This document shows, one piece after another, positions 7,593-14,686 of a DNA stretch of 18,731 nt. Numbering within the stretch: position 1 is the stretch's first letter; each line of letters starts with the position of its first letter. The position numbers and the translations under genes were made by a program. The stretch is from JBEIFW01 sp044370695 (GTDB lineage: Bacteria > Actinomycetota > Acidimicrobiia > Acidimicrobiales > Ilumatobacteraceae): NCBI GenBank assembly GCA_044370695.1, contig JBILVB010000072.1, forward strand, positions 1 to 18,731, given 5' to 3'. The notes beneath the pieces were generated by a model. That model was not told the origin of the DNA and made no database searches. It worked only from the letters and a program-made list of their open reading frames with translations.

Positions 7593-8801
7593 TCAGGTCA
7601 CGGTTCGGTGAACAGCCTGGGTTCGTAGTGCGCGGTCGTAGACCGCGACGGTGGCGTCGGCGACCGTGGTCCAGTCGTAGCGCTCGGCCACCAGGGCGCG
7701 GCCCTGGGCGACGGCTGGGGCGCGGACCTCCGGGTCGAGGGCTCGCTCGAGGGCGGCGGCGAGGCCGTCGGGGTCGCCGGGTGTGAACAGCTCGGCGGCA
7801 CCGGTGCCGTCGAGGACCTCGGCCAGACCCCCGGTCGCCGAAGCGACGACGGGTGTGCCGGCGGCGAGCGCCTCGAGGGCGACGATCCCGAACGGCTCGT
7901 AGAGCGACGGGACCACGGCGACGTCGGCCCGGTGGAGGAGGCCGACGAGCTCGTCGTCGGGGACGAAGCCGGCGAAGCGCACCCGGTCGGCCACGCCGAG
8001 TCGCCGGGCCAGGTCCTGGAGGTCGTCGAGGTAGCTCCCCTTGCCGGCGATCACCACGCGGATGTCCTGCCGGCGGTGGCGCAGGCGTCCGAGGGCGAGC
8101 AGGAGGGTCTGGAAGCCCTTCTCGTACTCCACCCGGCCCCAGGCGACCACGAGCGGCCCCTCGTCGGGCCGGGTCGACGGGGTCGACGGGGTCGGTGGGG
8201 CCGGTGGGGCCGCCCAGCGGGCGGCGTCGACCCCGTTGGGCACGAGGTGCACCTTGTCCGGCGGCAGCGTGAACGCATCGACCACCTCGCGGGCCATGTA
8301 CGCCGAGCAGCAGATCACCTCGCGGGCCTGGTAGGTGAGCCACCACTCGACGGCGTTGATCGCCGAGGACCGACCCGGATGGATCGTGCCGCTGTTGCGC
8401 CCCTTCTCGGTGGCGTGGACGGTGGCCACGAGCGGCACCCGCCACCGGGCCCGCAGGCCGTCGCCGGTCCAGGCGACCAGCCAGTCGTGGGCGTGGACCA
8501 CCTCGGCCTGCCACCCCTCGAGTCGTTCGGCGGCCACGAGGAGCTGGTGGTTCGCCGAGGCCATGCGGGCGACGAGGTCGTCCTCGGGCAGCCAGGGCAG
8601 CTCGGTGCGCGCCCGCACGACCCGCAGGCGCCCGGCGGGGGAGGGGAGCTGCTCGAACTCGGGGGCGTCGGGGTGGTGGAGCGTGAGCACGACCACGTCG
8701 TGGCCGCGCCGGGCCAGGCCACGCGACAGCCCGTCCACCGCCGCCGCGAGGCCGCCGACCACGAGCGGCGGGTACTCCCAGGACACGAGCGCGACCCGCA
8801 C
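7593..8801 (-). CDS. GT4-family glycosyltransferase (glycogen synthase-like)
   Basis: This 402-residue GT-B fold enzyme transfers sugar from a nucleotide donor. It starts VRVALVSWEYPPLVVGGLAAA with the Gly-rich acceptor-side loop, has the VVHAHDWLVAW motif (101-111), VHATEKGRNSG (128-138), SSAINAVEWWLTYQAREV (145-162), LVPNGVDAARW (187-197) and the donor-domain GRVEYEKGFQ (222-231). It ends with the E-x7-E motif at Glu302 to Glu310 (EPFGIVALE) and GTPVVASATGGLAEVL. This pattern resembles GlgA/GlgM-like actinobacterial GT4 enzymes, and the adjacent phosphorylase supports a glycogen or alpha-glucan role, but donor and product are not proven, so no symbol is given. The GTG at 8801 is chosen over an ATG 96 bp upstream because homology begins there and a -10 box lies eight bases before it. 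A 9-bp repeat encodes a Pro/Thr/Ser linker. Confidence 0.9.
   Translation of the reverse strand: MRVALVSWEYPPLVVGGLAAAVDGLSRGLARRGHDVVVLTLHHPDAPEFEQLPSPAGRLRVVRARTELPWLPEDDLVARMASANHQLLVAAERLEGWQAEVVHAHDWLVAWTGDGLRARWRVPLVATVHATEKGRNSGTIHPGRSSAINAVEWWLTYQAREVICCSAYMAREVVDAFTLPPDKVHLVPNGVDAARWAAPPAPPTPSTPSTRPDEGPLVVAWGRVEYEKGFQTLLLALGRLRHRRQDIRVVIAGKGSYLDDLQDLARRLGVADRVRFAGFVPDDELVGLLHRADVAVVPSLYEPFGIVALEALAAGTPVVASATGGLAEVLDGTGAAELFTPGDPDGLAAALERALDPEVRAPAVAQGRALVAERYDWTTVADATVAVYDRALRTQAVHRTVT
8171..8215 (-). repeat. 9-bp tandem repeat, about five copies, inside the GT4 gene
   Basis: On the plus strand the unit GGGTCGACG occurs twice perfectly (8171-8188), followed by three diverged copies (8189-8215). 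It encodes PPAPPTPSTPSTR-like sequence in the linker between the two Rossmann domains, around residues 199-211. Being a multiple of three, copy changes would only alter linker length. Confidence 0.85.
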
Positions 8802-8809
8802 GGCGCTCG

Positions 8810-8815
8810 AAGCTA
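8810..8815 (-). promoter_or_regulatory. Candidate leaderless -10 box of the GT4 gene
   Basis: TAGCTT on the minus strand ends eight bases before the GTG at 8801. No Shine-Dalgarno is visible, so a leaderless or nearly leaderless transcript is likely. It lies downstream of the hairpin terminator at 8857-8895. Confidence 0.5.
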
Positions 8816-8856
8816 CCGCCGGGCGCTGGGCGGGTTCAGGGGGCCCGCCGCAGCAC

Positions 8857-8895
8857 AAAACGCCGCAGGCGCCGGAGAGGGGATCCGGCGCCTGC
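8857..8895 (-). terminator. Rho-independent-type terminator hairpin
   Basis: A perfect 12-bp inverted repeat (8865-8876 with 8884-8895) encloses a 7-base loop. Read on the minus strand, the stem is followed by GGCG and then TTTT (8860-8857). It would end the small RNA read from 8991 and also any read-through from the lipoprotein gene, just before the GT4 promoter. Confidence 0.75.
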
Positions 8896-8991
8896 ATGAG
8901 GGCGCTCCCGGTGAGGTCGGAGGGGGGGTGACCATCGAACCGGTTCGCCGTCCACGGGCGTTTGAGGGGGGTTTACCCGTGGGCTTTATGT
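8857..8991 (-). ncRNA. Candidate 6C-type small RNA
   Basis: Read on the minus strand, this 135-base stretch holds three hairpins in series. Hairpin 1 pairs 8982-8976 with 8958-8952 (CCACGGG/CCCGTGG) around a 17-base loop containing ACCCCCCT, with exactly six C. Hairpin 2 pairs CCGGT with ACCGG and, inside an asymmetric bulge, GGTC with GACC; its loop holds ACCCCCCCT, with seven C (8928-8922). Hairpin 3 is the strong terminator at 8895-8865 followed by TTTT. Two hairpins with runs of six or more C in the loops are the defining feature of the 6C RNA family of Actinobacteria (a small RNA called B11 in Mycobacterium tuberculosis). A promoter fits just upstream and no protein is encoded. The assignment rests on architecture only, without a covariance search. 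The alternative is an attenuator leader of the GT4 gene. Confidence 0.65.
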
Positions 8992-8998
8992 AGTAATT

Positions 8999-9027
8999 AC
9001 GTTACCAGGTGTTCTTCCGGTCGTTCA
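8999..9027 (-). promoter_or_regulatory. Candidate promoter of the small RNA
   Basis: On the minus strand TGAACG (9027-9022) and TAACGT (9004-8999) are separated by 17 bases, and a start seven bases later falls near 8991, just ahead of hairpin 1. The region 8984-9004 is the most AT-rich stretch of this intergenic space and contains the palindrome GTAATTAC. Confidence 0.5.
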
Positions 9028-9038
9028 CGGTCGGAGCG

Positions 9039-9061
9039 AAAAAAATCGGCGATGAGTCCGA
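9039..9061 (-). terminator. Weak terminator-like hairpin after the lipoprotein gene
   Basis: On the minus strand a 4-bp stem TCGG/CCGA (9061-9046) is followed directly by seven T (9045-9039), about 30 bases after the lipoprotein stop. The T tract is striking in such GC-rich DNA, but the stem is weak. Confidence 0.35.
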
Positions 9062-9092
9062 CGACCCAGAACGGGGCTTCACGATCCGTCCG

Positions 9093-10088
9093 TCACGCGA
9101 GGCTGCTGCGGGCGTCCCAGCGGTCGCCGACCCGCCGTACGGTGACGAGGTCGAGCGGCGATCCGGTGAGTTCGGCGTTCGGGTCGGCCAGGAACGCCGC
9201 GATGTCCTTCGCGCGGCTCGACAGGGTGTCGGAGCCCACCACGAGCACGGCGCACCCGCCGACGCCGGCGACGAAGCCGCCGCCGGGCAGGCGTCCGGCC
9301 TGATGGCTCTCGTCGCAGCGCGCCCCACCAGGGGGCAGGGCGGTGACGAATCCGAGCGCGTAGCGGGGCACGGCGGTGAACTCGCCGACGCGAACCGACC
9401 GAGCCGTGAGGACCTGCACCGCCGCTGCCCGCCGAGCCCGGTCCTCGCCGGCCGGGTCGAGGACCTCCAGGCGGGGGCGGGCGCGCGCTGCGCTCTGGAG
9501 CGCGCCCAACGTCCGGGGCAGCACCTTGCCAGCGTCGTCGATGGCCGGGCGCCAGGTCGACATCCACTCGGTGACCCGCCATCCGGCGGCGTCGAGGAAC
9601 GGCGCAGCGAGTCCGCCGGCGGCGAAGACCACGGCGAGCGCGGCGTTGCGCACCGTCACGTCGGCCTGTAGCGGGACCAGTTCGACCAGCGTCCAGAACC
9701 GCGTGGCGAGGGCCACGGCTCGACGGTCGAGCGGTCCGGGCGCTTCGGCTGCGCCGTTCGCCACGGGACCGCGTTCGATCTCGGCGACGAGGGCGAGCAC
9801 GTCGTCGCGGAAGCGCTCGACGGCGACGACGAGCCCGGCGGTCGCGTCCGCCGCGGTCACCGGTGCGTCGGTCGTCGGGGGCAGGCTCGGCGCACGGGTG
9901 GTCGGGCTCGGTGCCGACGAGGCCGGGCTCGTCGTCGGGCTCGGCGCCGACGACGGCGCCCCCGGCGTCGCCGTCGCCGCCGGGCCGGTCGTCATCGGTC
10001 CGCCGGCCTGCTCACCGCTGCGGCAGGCCGCCGTTCCCATCACCACGGTCGCCACCAGCGCCGCCGCCGCCCGCCGGGCCGCGATCAC
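9093..10088 (-). CDS. Putative lipoprotein of unknown function
   Basis: This 331-residue protein begins with a lipoprotein signal peptide: Arg5-Arg6, a hydrophobic core, and a lipobox-like GTAAC with Cys22 as the lipidation site. Residue -3 is Thr rather than Leu, so the box is imperfect. Residues of about 27-80 are a Pro/Ser/Thr/Ala linker with the repeated element SAPSPTTSPA, as expected between a membrane anchor and a folded domain. The remaining 250 residues are mixed alpha/beta with two late cysteines that could form a disulfide; I do not recognise the domain. The GTG start is fixed by the GTGA overlap with the end of the panE-like gene, which implies translational coupling. A terminator-like element follows. 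It presumably sits on the outer face of the cytoplasmic membrane. Confidence 0.82.
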   Translation of the reverse strand: MIAARRAAAALVATVVMGTAACRSGEQAGGPMTTGPAATATPGAPSSAPSPTTSPASSAPSPTTRAPSLPPTTDAPVTAADATAGLVVAVERFRDDVLALVAEIERGPVANGAAEAPGPLDRRAVALATRFWTLVELVPLQADVTVRNAALAVVFAAGGLAAPFLDAAGWRVTEWMSTWRPAIDDAGKVLPRTLGALQSAARARPRLEVLDPAGEDRARRAAAVQVLTARSVRVGEFTAVPRYALGFVTALPPGGARCDESHQAGRLPGGGFVAGVGGCAVLVVGSDTLSSRAKDIAAFLADPNAELTGSPLDLVTVRRVGDRWDARSSLA

Positions 10089-10972
10089 GGCGTCGTGGCC
10101 GAGATCGCACCGAGCAGGGCGAGGAACGCGCCCGTCAGCGGGGTCGGGAGCCCGTGCCGGGCGCCGGCGCGCACCACGGCGCCGTAGATGGCGTCCTGCT
10201 CCATCGGCACCCGGGCCAGGCGGTCGTAGAGCATCGAACTGCCGTTGGTGGGCGCGCTGGCGGCGAGCGTTGCGCACAGCCGGTCGCCGAGATCGTCGGC
10301 CAACGGGGCGCCCTCGGCGGCGGCGACGGCCGCGCACTCGGCGACGATCGCACGGGCCAGCGCAGCGATCGCCGGGTCGCGGAACACCTCGAAGCGGCGT
10401 TCGGTCAATGCGCAGATCCCGTTCACCACGCAGTTCGAGGTCACCTTCGTCCACAGCTCGACCGGGAACGTCGGGCTTCGGCGCACGTGCGCCTTGGGGT
10501 CCGGGAACAGCGCAGCGAGCTGCTCCGCGGCCGGTGACGGCGGCACGATCAACAACCCGGAGGCCTGGTGTTGCACGTGGCCGGGCGCGAGCAACTCCGC
10601 CCCGCAGTAGACGACGGCGGGTACGACGGTGGCCTCGCCGACGTACGGCCGCACTCGCGCCTCGTGCTCGGCGCCGTTGTGCAGCACGGCGACCGCGGTG
10701 CCCGGACCGACGAGGGCGCGCAGCCAGCCCGCCGCCCCCTCGGTCTGGTGCGCCTTGGTCGCGAGCAGCACCCAGTCGACCGGATCGAGCCCGGCCGGGT
10801 CGGTGATCACTCGGGGCCGGCTGCGCAGGACCGCACCGTCGTCGCGCTCGACGACGAGTTCCTCGAACGGGCGCCGCACGCACAACGTCACCGACGCCGT
10901 GGCGGCCTCGAGCAGATGGGCGGCGAAGTACGAGCCGACGGCGCCGGCTCCCACGACCGCGACGGAGGTCAT
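10085..10972 (-). CDS. panE: 2-dehydropantoate 2-reductase (ketopantoate reductase family)
   Basis: The family reduces ketopantoate to pantoate with NADPH in pantothenate and coenzyme A synthesis. The 295-residue protein starts MTSVAVVGAGAVGSYFA, with the dinucleotide-binding GxGxxG at 8-13. LLATKAHQ (69-76) and LHNGAEHE (97-104) follow as the NADPH-site segments. The catalytic lysine is Lys176 in ELWTKVTSNCVVNGICAL, with Asn180 and Asn184, and the C-terminal substrate region SSMLYDRLARVPMEQDAI carries Glu258. All expected residues are present. Many paralogues of this family act on other keto acids, so panE is the best but not certain symbol. The ATG at 10972 has a -10 box exactly seven bases upstream and no Shine-Dalgarno, suggesting leaderless translation. 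Its stop overlaps the lipoprotein start by 4 bp. Confidence 0.88.
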   Translation of the reverse strand: MTSVAVVGAGAVGSYFAAHLLEAATASVTLCVRRPFEELVVERDDGAVLRSRPRVITDPAGLDPVDWVLLATKAHQTEGAAGWLRALVGPGTAVAVLHNGAEHEARVRPYVGEATVVPAVVYCGAELLAPGHVQHQASGLLIVPPSPAAEQLAALFPDPKAHVRRSPTFPVELWTKVTSNCVVNGICALTERRFEVFRDPAIAALARAIVAECAAVAAAEGAPLADDLGDRLCATLAASAPTNGSSMLYDRLARVPMEQDAIYGAVVRAGARHGLPTPLTGAFLALLGAISATTP

Positions 10973-10979
10973 GGCCGCG

Positions 10980-10985
10980 ACGTTA
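10980..10985 (-). promoter_or_regulatory. Candidate leaderless -10 box of panE
   Basis: TAACGT on the minus strand is followed by seven bases and then the ATG at 10972. The same hexamer is proposed for the small RNA promoter. Confidence 0.55.
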
Positions 10986-11030
10986 GGCCTGGCGGCCCTC
11001 CCCGGTGGCTCGTTCGGCCCGGCGCCGTCG

Positions 11031-11036
11031 TACGGT
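11031..11036 (+). promoter_or_regulatory. Candidate leaderless -10 box of the EEP-family hydrolase
   Basis: TACGGT is followed by seven bases and then the GTG at 11044. It decides in favour of that start over an in-frame GTG at 11005. Confidence 0.55.
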
Positions 11037-11043
11037 CGTCGGC

Positions 11044-11850
11044 GTGCGGGTGCTCAGCTGGAACCTGTGGTGGCGCTTCGGGCCGTGGGCGCAGCGCCAG
11101 CCCGCGATCGCCGCCGCCCTCGCCGCCGAAGGGCCCGACCTCGTGTGCCTCCAGGAGGTCTGGGGCGAGCGGGACGGTGCCGATCAGGCCCACACCCTGG
11201 GCGCCGCCCTCGGCCTGCACGTGGCCCGCAGCGACGGGCCCTGGTGGGAGGACCTCGCGTTCGGCAACGCGGTGCTGTCGCGCTGGCCGATCCGGGAGGT
11301 CGACACGATCCGCCTTCCGAGACCCGACGGTGCGCCGGGCCACCGCAGCGCCGTCGCGGCCGTGATCGACCACCCGGCGGGGCCGCTCGTCGCCGTGAGC
11401 ACGCATCTCGACCATCGCTTCGACGCCTCGGGCGCCCGACTGGCCCAGGTGGCCGCCCTGTGCCGGTTCGTCGAGGGGCTGCGAGCCCGGGTCGATCCGG
11501 TGTGGCCGGTCGTCGTCGGTGGTGACCTGAACGCCGTGCCCGACAGCGACGAGGTGCGCGTCCTCACCGGGCGCTCGAGCCCACCGGTCGCCGGGCTGGT
11601 GTTCACCGACGCCTGGGAGGTCGCCGGCGACGGCCCGGGGTGGACCTGGCGCGACGACAACCCCTACCTGGGCGAGGCCGCCTGGCCGCGCCGCCGGCTC
11701 GACTATGTGCTGGTGTCGTGGCCGCGGACCAAGCCGATCGGGCAGCCGCGACGGGCCTGGCTCGGGGGATTGGACGCCCTCGACGGCGTGCACCCGAGCG
11801 ACCACGCCGCGGTCGTGGTCGACCTGCACGATCCGCCGACTGGCACCTGA
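11044..11850 (+). CDS. Endonuclease/exonuclease/phosphatase (EEP) superfamily hydrolase
   Basis: The EEP fold covers DNase I-like nucleases, sphingomyelinases and inositol phosphatases, all Mg-dependent phosphodiesterases or phosphatases. This 268-residue protein has the set in order: VLSWNLWW with Asn7, LVCLQEVW with metal ligand Glu38, GNAVLSRWPI (74-83), VSTHLDHR with His121, VVGGDLNAVPDS with Asp161 and Asn163, RRLDYVLV with Asp220, and PSDHAAVVVD with Asp253 and catalytic His254. It should be an active enzyme. No signal peptide or membrane segment is seen, so it is probably cytoplasmic, and the substrate is unknown. The GTG at 11044 is preferred because homology starts immediately and a -10 box lies seven bases before it. 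It is divergent from panE, with a 71-bp intergenic region, and convergent with glnD. Confidence 0.9.
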   Translation: MRVLSWNLWWRFGPWAQRQPAIAAALAAEGPDLVCLQEVWGERDGADQAHTLGAALGLHVARSDGPWWEDLAFGNAVLSRWPIREVDTIRLPRPDGAPGHRSAVAAVIDHPAGPLVAVSTHLDHRFDASGARLAQVAALCRFVEGLRARVDPVWPVVVGGDLNAVPDSDEVRVLTGRSSPPVAGLVFTDAWEVAGDGPGWTWRDDNPYLGEAAWPRRRLDYVLVSWPRTKPIGQPRRAWLGGLDALDGVHPSDHAAVVVDLHDPPTGT

Positions 11851-11868
11851 GCCGCTGCGTGGCCGCTC

Positions 11869-11891
11869 GGGTCGGAACCGGCCCCCGACTC
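11869..11891. terminator. Possible bidirectional hairpin between EEP gene and glnD
   Basis: GGGTCGG can pair with CCGACTC (seven pairs including one G-T) around a 9-base loop. It lies in the 39-bp gap between the two convergent genes and overlaps the glnD stop. There is no T tract, so termination is speculative. Confidence 0.25.
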
Positions 11892-14310
11892 AGGCCAGGG
11901 CGTCGAGCAGGGTGCGGCGCACGGCGTCGAGGCTCGCGCGGTCGGTGAGGCGACGACCGGGTCCGCCGTCGGGGTCGGGGCGCACGACGTAGAACACGTC
12001 GACGACGTCGTGGCCGAGGGTGGTGACACGGGCCGCCCGGATGTCGAATCCGGCCTCCGAGAGCGCCCCGGCGAGCCGGTGCAGCACCCCCGGTCCGTCG
12101 GGGGCGCGGACCTCGACCACGGTCGCGCTGGCCGAACCGTCGGGGTCGACGAAGACTTCGGGCTGCGCCGGCCGGGCGCCCTCGCTGCGGCGCTGGCGGT
12201 CCCACGAGCGTTCCCGGCGGGCGAGGCGCTCGGCGAGGTCGAGCTGCCCGGTGTAGGCGGCCTGCACGTCGGCGGCGATCCGGCCCCAGTCGGGGTCGCC
12301 ACCGAAGCGGGCCGCCACCTGGAACCGGTCGAGTGCGACGCCGTCGTCGGTGGTCCGCACCTCGCCGCTGACCACCTCGAGGCCGTGCAGCGACAACACG
12401 CCGGCGACCAGCGCGAACAGCCCGGTGCGGTCGGGTGCGGCGATCGTCACCCGGTCCGCAGCGGCGCGCAGCCGCGCCGTGCCGGACCGGCGGGCCTCGT
12501 GGACGAGGGCCAGATCGTCCGAGCTCGGGCGTCGGTCGGCAGCAGGCGCGGGCGCGCCCGCGAGCACGGCGGCGGTGGCGTGCGTGAGCTGGTCGAGCAG
12601 GAGTCGCTTGGAGTCGTTCCAGGCGGCGGGACCGGTCGCGAGGCTGTCGGCCTCCGACAGCGCCCGCAGGAGCGCGAGCGTCTCGGGGTCGCGCACCACC
12701 TCGACCACGGACTCGATCGTCCGGGGGTCGCTGATGTCGCGCCGGGTCGCCACGGTGGGCAGCAGCAGGTGGTGCTGCTCGAGTGCCACCAGCGTCTCGA
12801 CGTCGGCACGGTCGAAGCCCATCCGCCGAGCGATGCGTTCGACGATCGCTGCGCCGACCACGACGTGGTCACCGGGGAACCCCTTGCCGATGTCGTGGAG
12901 CCAGCAGCCCACGAGCAGCAGGTCCGGTCGCGTCACCTTGCGCACGAGGTCGTTGGCGCGCAGGGCGGCCTGGCACAGGTGCCAGTCGACGGTGTAGCGG
13001 TGCAACGGGTTGCGCTGTGGCCGGGCCCGTACCTGGTCCCACTCGGGGAGGATGCGCGTGAGGAGGCCGTAGCGGTCCAGCGCTTCGAACACGGCGAGTG
13101 CCGGCGGGCCCGAGCCGAGGAGGGCGACGAGATCGTTGCGAGCGGTGGCGGTCCACGGATCCCCCGGCCCGACCGCGCCGGCGGCGAGCCGCTTGAGGGT
13201 GCTGCGGGCCAGCGGGAGGTCGGCTCCCGCGGCGGCCGCCGCCGTGCGCAGGATCAACGTGGGATCGTCGAGCGGCGCGTCGTCGGTGATCACGACCTCG
13301 TCCCCGCTCGGCCGGATCCGCACGGCGACGCCTGCGGCGAGCGGGCGGTGCGTGACCGGTGTCGGGGTCGCGTCGGGCCGACGCCGCAGGAGGCTGCGGC
13401 GTCGGGTGGGCCCGAGCCGTCCGAGCACGCGGGCCCAGAACCGGTCGGAGGACCATGCGATCGTGCGGGCGGCCTGCGACACCGACCGCATCAGCTCGTC
13501 GGCGTCGCCGATCCCGAGCGCTGCGGCGACCGCATCCTGCTCCTGCAGTGCGAGCCGGTCGCTGCGCCGCCCGGTGGTGCGGTGCAGCTCGACCCGGACG
13601 TCGAGGAGCAACCGCGCCGGGCCGATCAGGTCGGCGATCGGTTGCTCGTCGGCGCCGGCGACGCTGCGGTGTCCGGTCTGGCGGGCCCACGCCAGCGCAT
13701 GGACGTCACGCAGGCCGCCGCGCCCTTCCTTCAGGTCCGGTTCGAGCAGGAACGCCACCTCGCCCGCCCGCTCGTGGCGCTCCGCGACGCTCGCTCCCAA
13801 CATCCGGAGCCAGTGCTCGGCACGCTCGGCCCATTGGCGGCGGGCGTCCCTGGCCACCCCGAGCACGAGCGCAGCGTCGCCCGCCACGGGTCGCAGGCGC
13901 AGCAACGAGGTCGCCGTCGCGAGTTCGGACCCGCCGAGCTGGAGCGCAGAGCGGGCCGAATGGGTTGCTGCGCTCAGCGCGATGCCGCTGTCCCACAGCG
14001 GGTACCAGAGCTGCTGGGCGACCGCCCGAACCAGAGCGTCGTCGGCGCCGTCGGGGTGCAGCAGCACGACGTCGACGTCGCTGCCCGGGCAGATCTCGCT
14101 GCGCTCGTAGCCGGCAGCCGCTGCCACGGCCCAGCCCACCGGCAGCACCTCGGCGTCCTCGACGATCCAGGAATCCACCTGGTCGGCGAGGGCTCGAGCC
14201 AGATCGCCGCCGCGCCACGGCGCTGCAGCGAGCAGTGCCCGGCGCTGTTCCTTGCGCTCCCGGCTGCGGTGGTCCGGGCCGGAGGTCCGCTCAGATGGCG
14301 TCGTCGTCAC
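11890..14310 (-). CDS. glnD: PII nucleotidyltransferase / nucleotidyl-removing enzyme GlnD
   Basis: GlnD senses glutamine and adds or removes a nucleotide on PII. The 806-residue protein has a nucleotidyltransferase domain with AAGYERSEICPGSDVDVVLL (66-84ff), where Gly76-Ser77 and Asp78/Asp80 are the metal-binding signature. PDLKEGRGGLRDVHAL (191-206) is the family-specific segment. The HD hydrolase domain has HRYTVDWH (437-444) and LHDIGKG (471-477). Two ACT domains follow, at about 621-690 (VTIAAPDRTGLFALVAGVL) and 730-800 (VVEVRAPDGPGVLHRLAGAL). The order is canonical. The first Gly of the usual GG-Y/F-G motif is Ala here. The GTG at 14310 overlaps the glnB stop by 20 bp, implying coupled translation. 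In Streptomyces and Corynebacterium the homologue adenylylates rather than uridylylates PII, so the nucleotide used here is uncertain. Confidence 0.95.
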   Translation of the reverse strand: MTTTPSERTSGPDHRSRERKEQRRALLAAAPWRGGDLARALADQVDSWIVEDAEVLPVGWAVAAAAGYERSEICPGSDVDVVLLHPDGADDALVRAVAQQLWYPLWDSGIALSAATHSARSALQLGGSELATATSLLRLRPVAGDAALVLGVARDARRQWAERAEHWLRMLGASVAERHERAGEVAFLLEPDLKEGRGGLRDVHALAWARQTGHRSVAGADEQPIADLIGPARLLLDVRVELHRTTGRRSDRLALQEQDAVAAALGIGDADELMRSVSQAARTIAWSSDRFWARVLGRLGPTRRRSLLRRRPDATPTPVTHRPLAAGVAVRIRPSGDEVVITDDAPLDDPTLILRTAAAAAGADLPLARSTLKRLAAGAVGPGDPWTATARNDLVALLGSGPPALAVFEALDRYGLLTRILPEWDQVRARPQRNPLHRYTVDWHLCQAALRANDLVRKVTRPDLLLVGCWLHDIGKGFPGDHVVVGAAIVERIARRMGFDRADVETLVALEQHHLLLPTVATRRDISDPRTIESVVEVVRDPETLALLRALSEADSLATGPAAWNDSKRLLLDQLTHATAAVLAGAPAPAADRRPSSDDLALVHEARRSGTARLRAAADRVTIAAPDRTGLFALVAGVLSLHGLEVVSGEVRTTDDGVALDRFQVAARFGGDPDWGRIAADVQAAYTGQLDLAERLARRERSWDRQRRSEGARPAQPEVFVDPDGSASATVVEVRAPDGPGVLHRLAGALSEAGFDIRAARVTTLGHDVVDVFYVVRPDPDGGPGRRLTDRASLDAVRRTLLDALA

Positions 14311-14629
14311 GTTCGCCGGTGCGGATGCGCACGACGGCCGCCACGTCGGTGACGAAGATCTTCCCGTCGCCGATACGGCCGGTCCGGGCGGCGGCCACGA
14401 CCGCGTCGACGATGCCGTCGACCGCACCGTCCTCGGCCAGGATCTCGATACGCACCTTGGGTACGAAGTCGATGGTGTACTCCTGGCCGCGGTAGACCTC
14501 GGTGTGGCCGCTCTGGCGGCCGAAGCCCTGGACTTCGGTGACGGTCATGCCGTTGACCCCGACGGCTTTCAGGGCGGTCTTCACCTCGTCGACCTTGAAT
14601 GGCTTCACGATGGCGGTCACGAGCTTCAT
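14291..14629 (-). CDS. glnB: Nitrogen regulatory protein PII
   Basis: PII is a trimeric signal protein that binds ATP/ADP and 2-oxoglutarate and controls ammonium transport and nitrogen metabolism by direct contact. The 112-residue length is exact for the family. It begins MKLVTAIVKPFKVDEVKTAL, with the T-loop GRQSGHTEVYRGQEY placing the modifiable Tyr at position 51, and ends in the B- and C-loop segments AARTGRIGDGKIFV and VRIRTGERDDDAI. Everything needed for ATP and 2-oxoglutarate binding is present. The ATG at 14629 is preceded by GGAGGT (14644-14639), with spacing of about nine bases, a good Shine-Dalgarno. It is the first gene of an operon with glnD. Unlike the common actinobacterial order, amtB is not directly upstream. 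The symbol could equally be glnK. Confidence 0.97.
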   Translation of the reverse strand: MKLVTAIVKPFKVDEVKTALKAVGVNGMTVTEVQGFGRQSGHTEVYRGQEYTIDFVPKVRIEILAEDGAVDGIVDAVVAAARTGRIGDGKIFVTDVAAVVRIRTGERDDDAI

Positions 14630-14686
14630 CGGTGATCGACCTCCGTCGGGATCTCTTCGAGCAGTCTCCCACGACGCACCCGGTCG

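Noticed and set aside
8829..8849. 6-bp hairpin GGCGGG/CCCGCC upstream of the GT4 promoter
   Set aside because: Short all-GC inverted repeats are expected by chance here, and it has no T tract or other context.
8802..8897. N-terminal extension of the GT4 gene from an ATG at 8897
   Set aside because: It would run through the terminator hairpin, encodes a Cys/Gly/Pro-rich non-homologous stretch, and the GTG at 8801 has a well-placed -10 box.
8857..8991. Attenuator or riboswitch leader for the GT4 gene
   Set aside because: Possible, but a separate leaderless promoter right at the GT4 start and the two C-rich loops make an independent small RNA the better reading; no known riboswitch core was recognised.
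11005..11043. Upstream GTG start for the EEP hydrolase adding 13 residues
   Set aside because: The extra residues are Arg-rich and non-homologous, and the -10 box TACGGT lies inside them.
12010..14352. Plus-strand open frame of about 780 codons opposite glnD
   Set aside because: Shadow of glnD; low-complexity composition and no motif, while the minus strand has full GlnD domain order.
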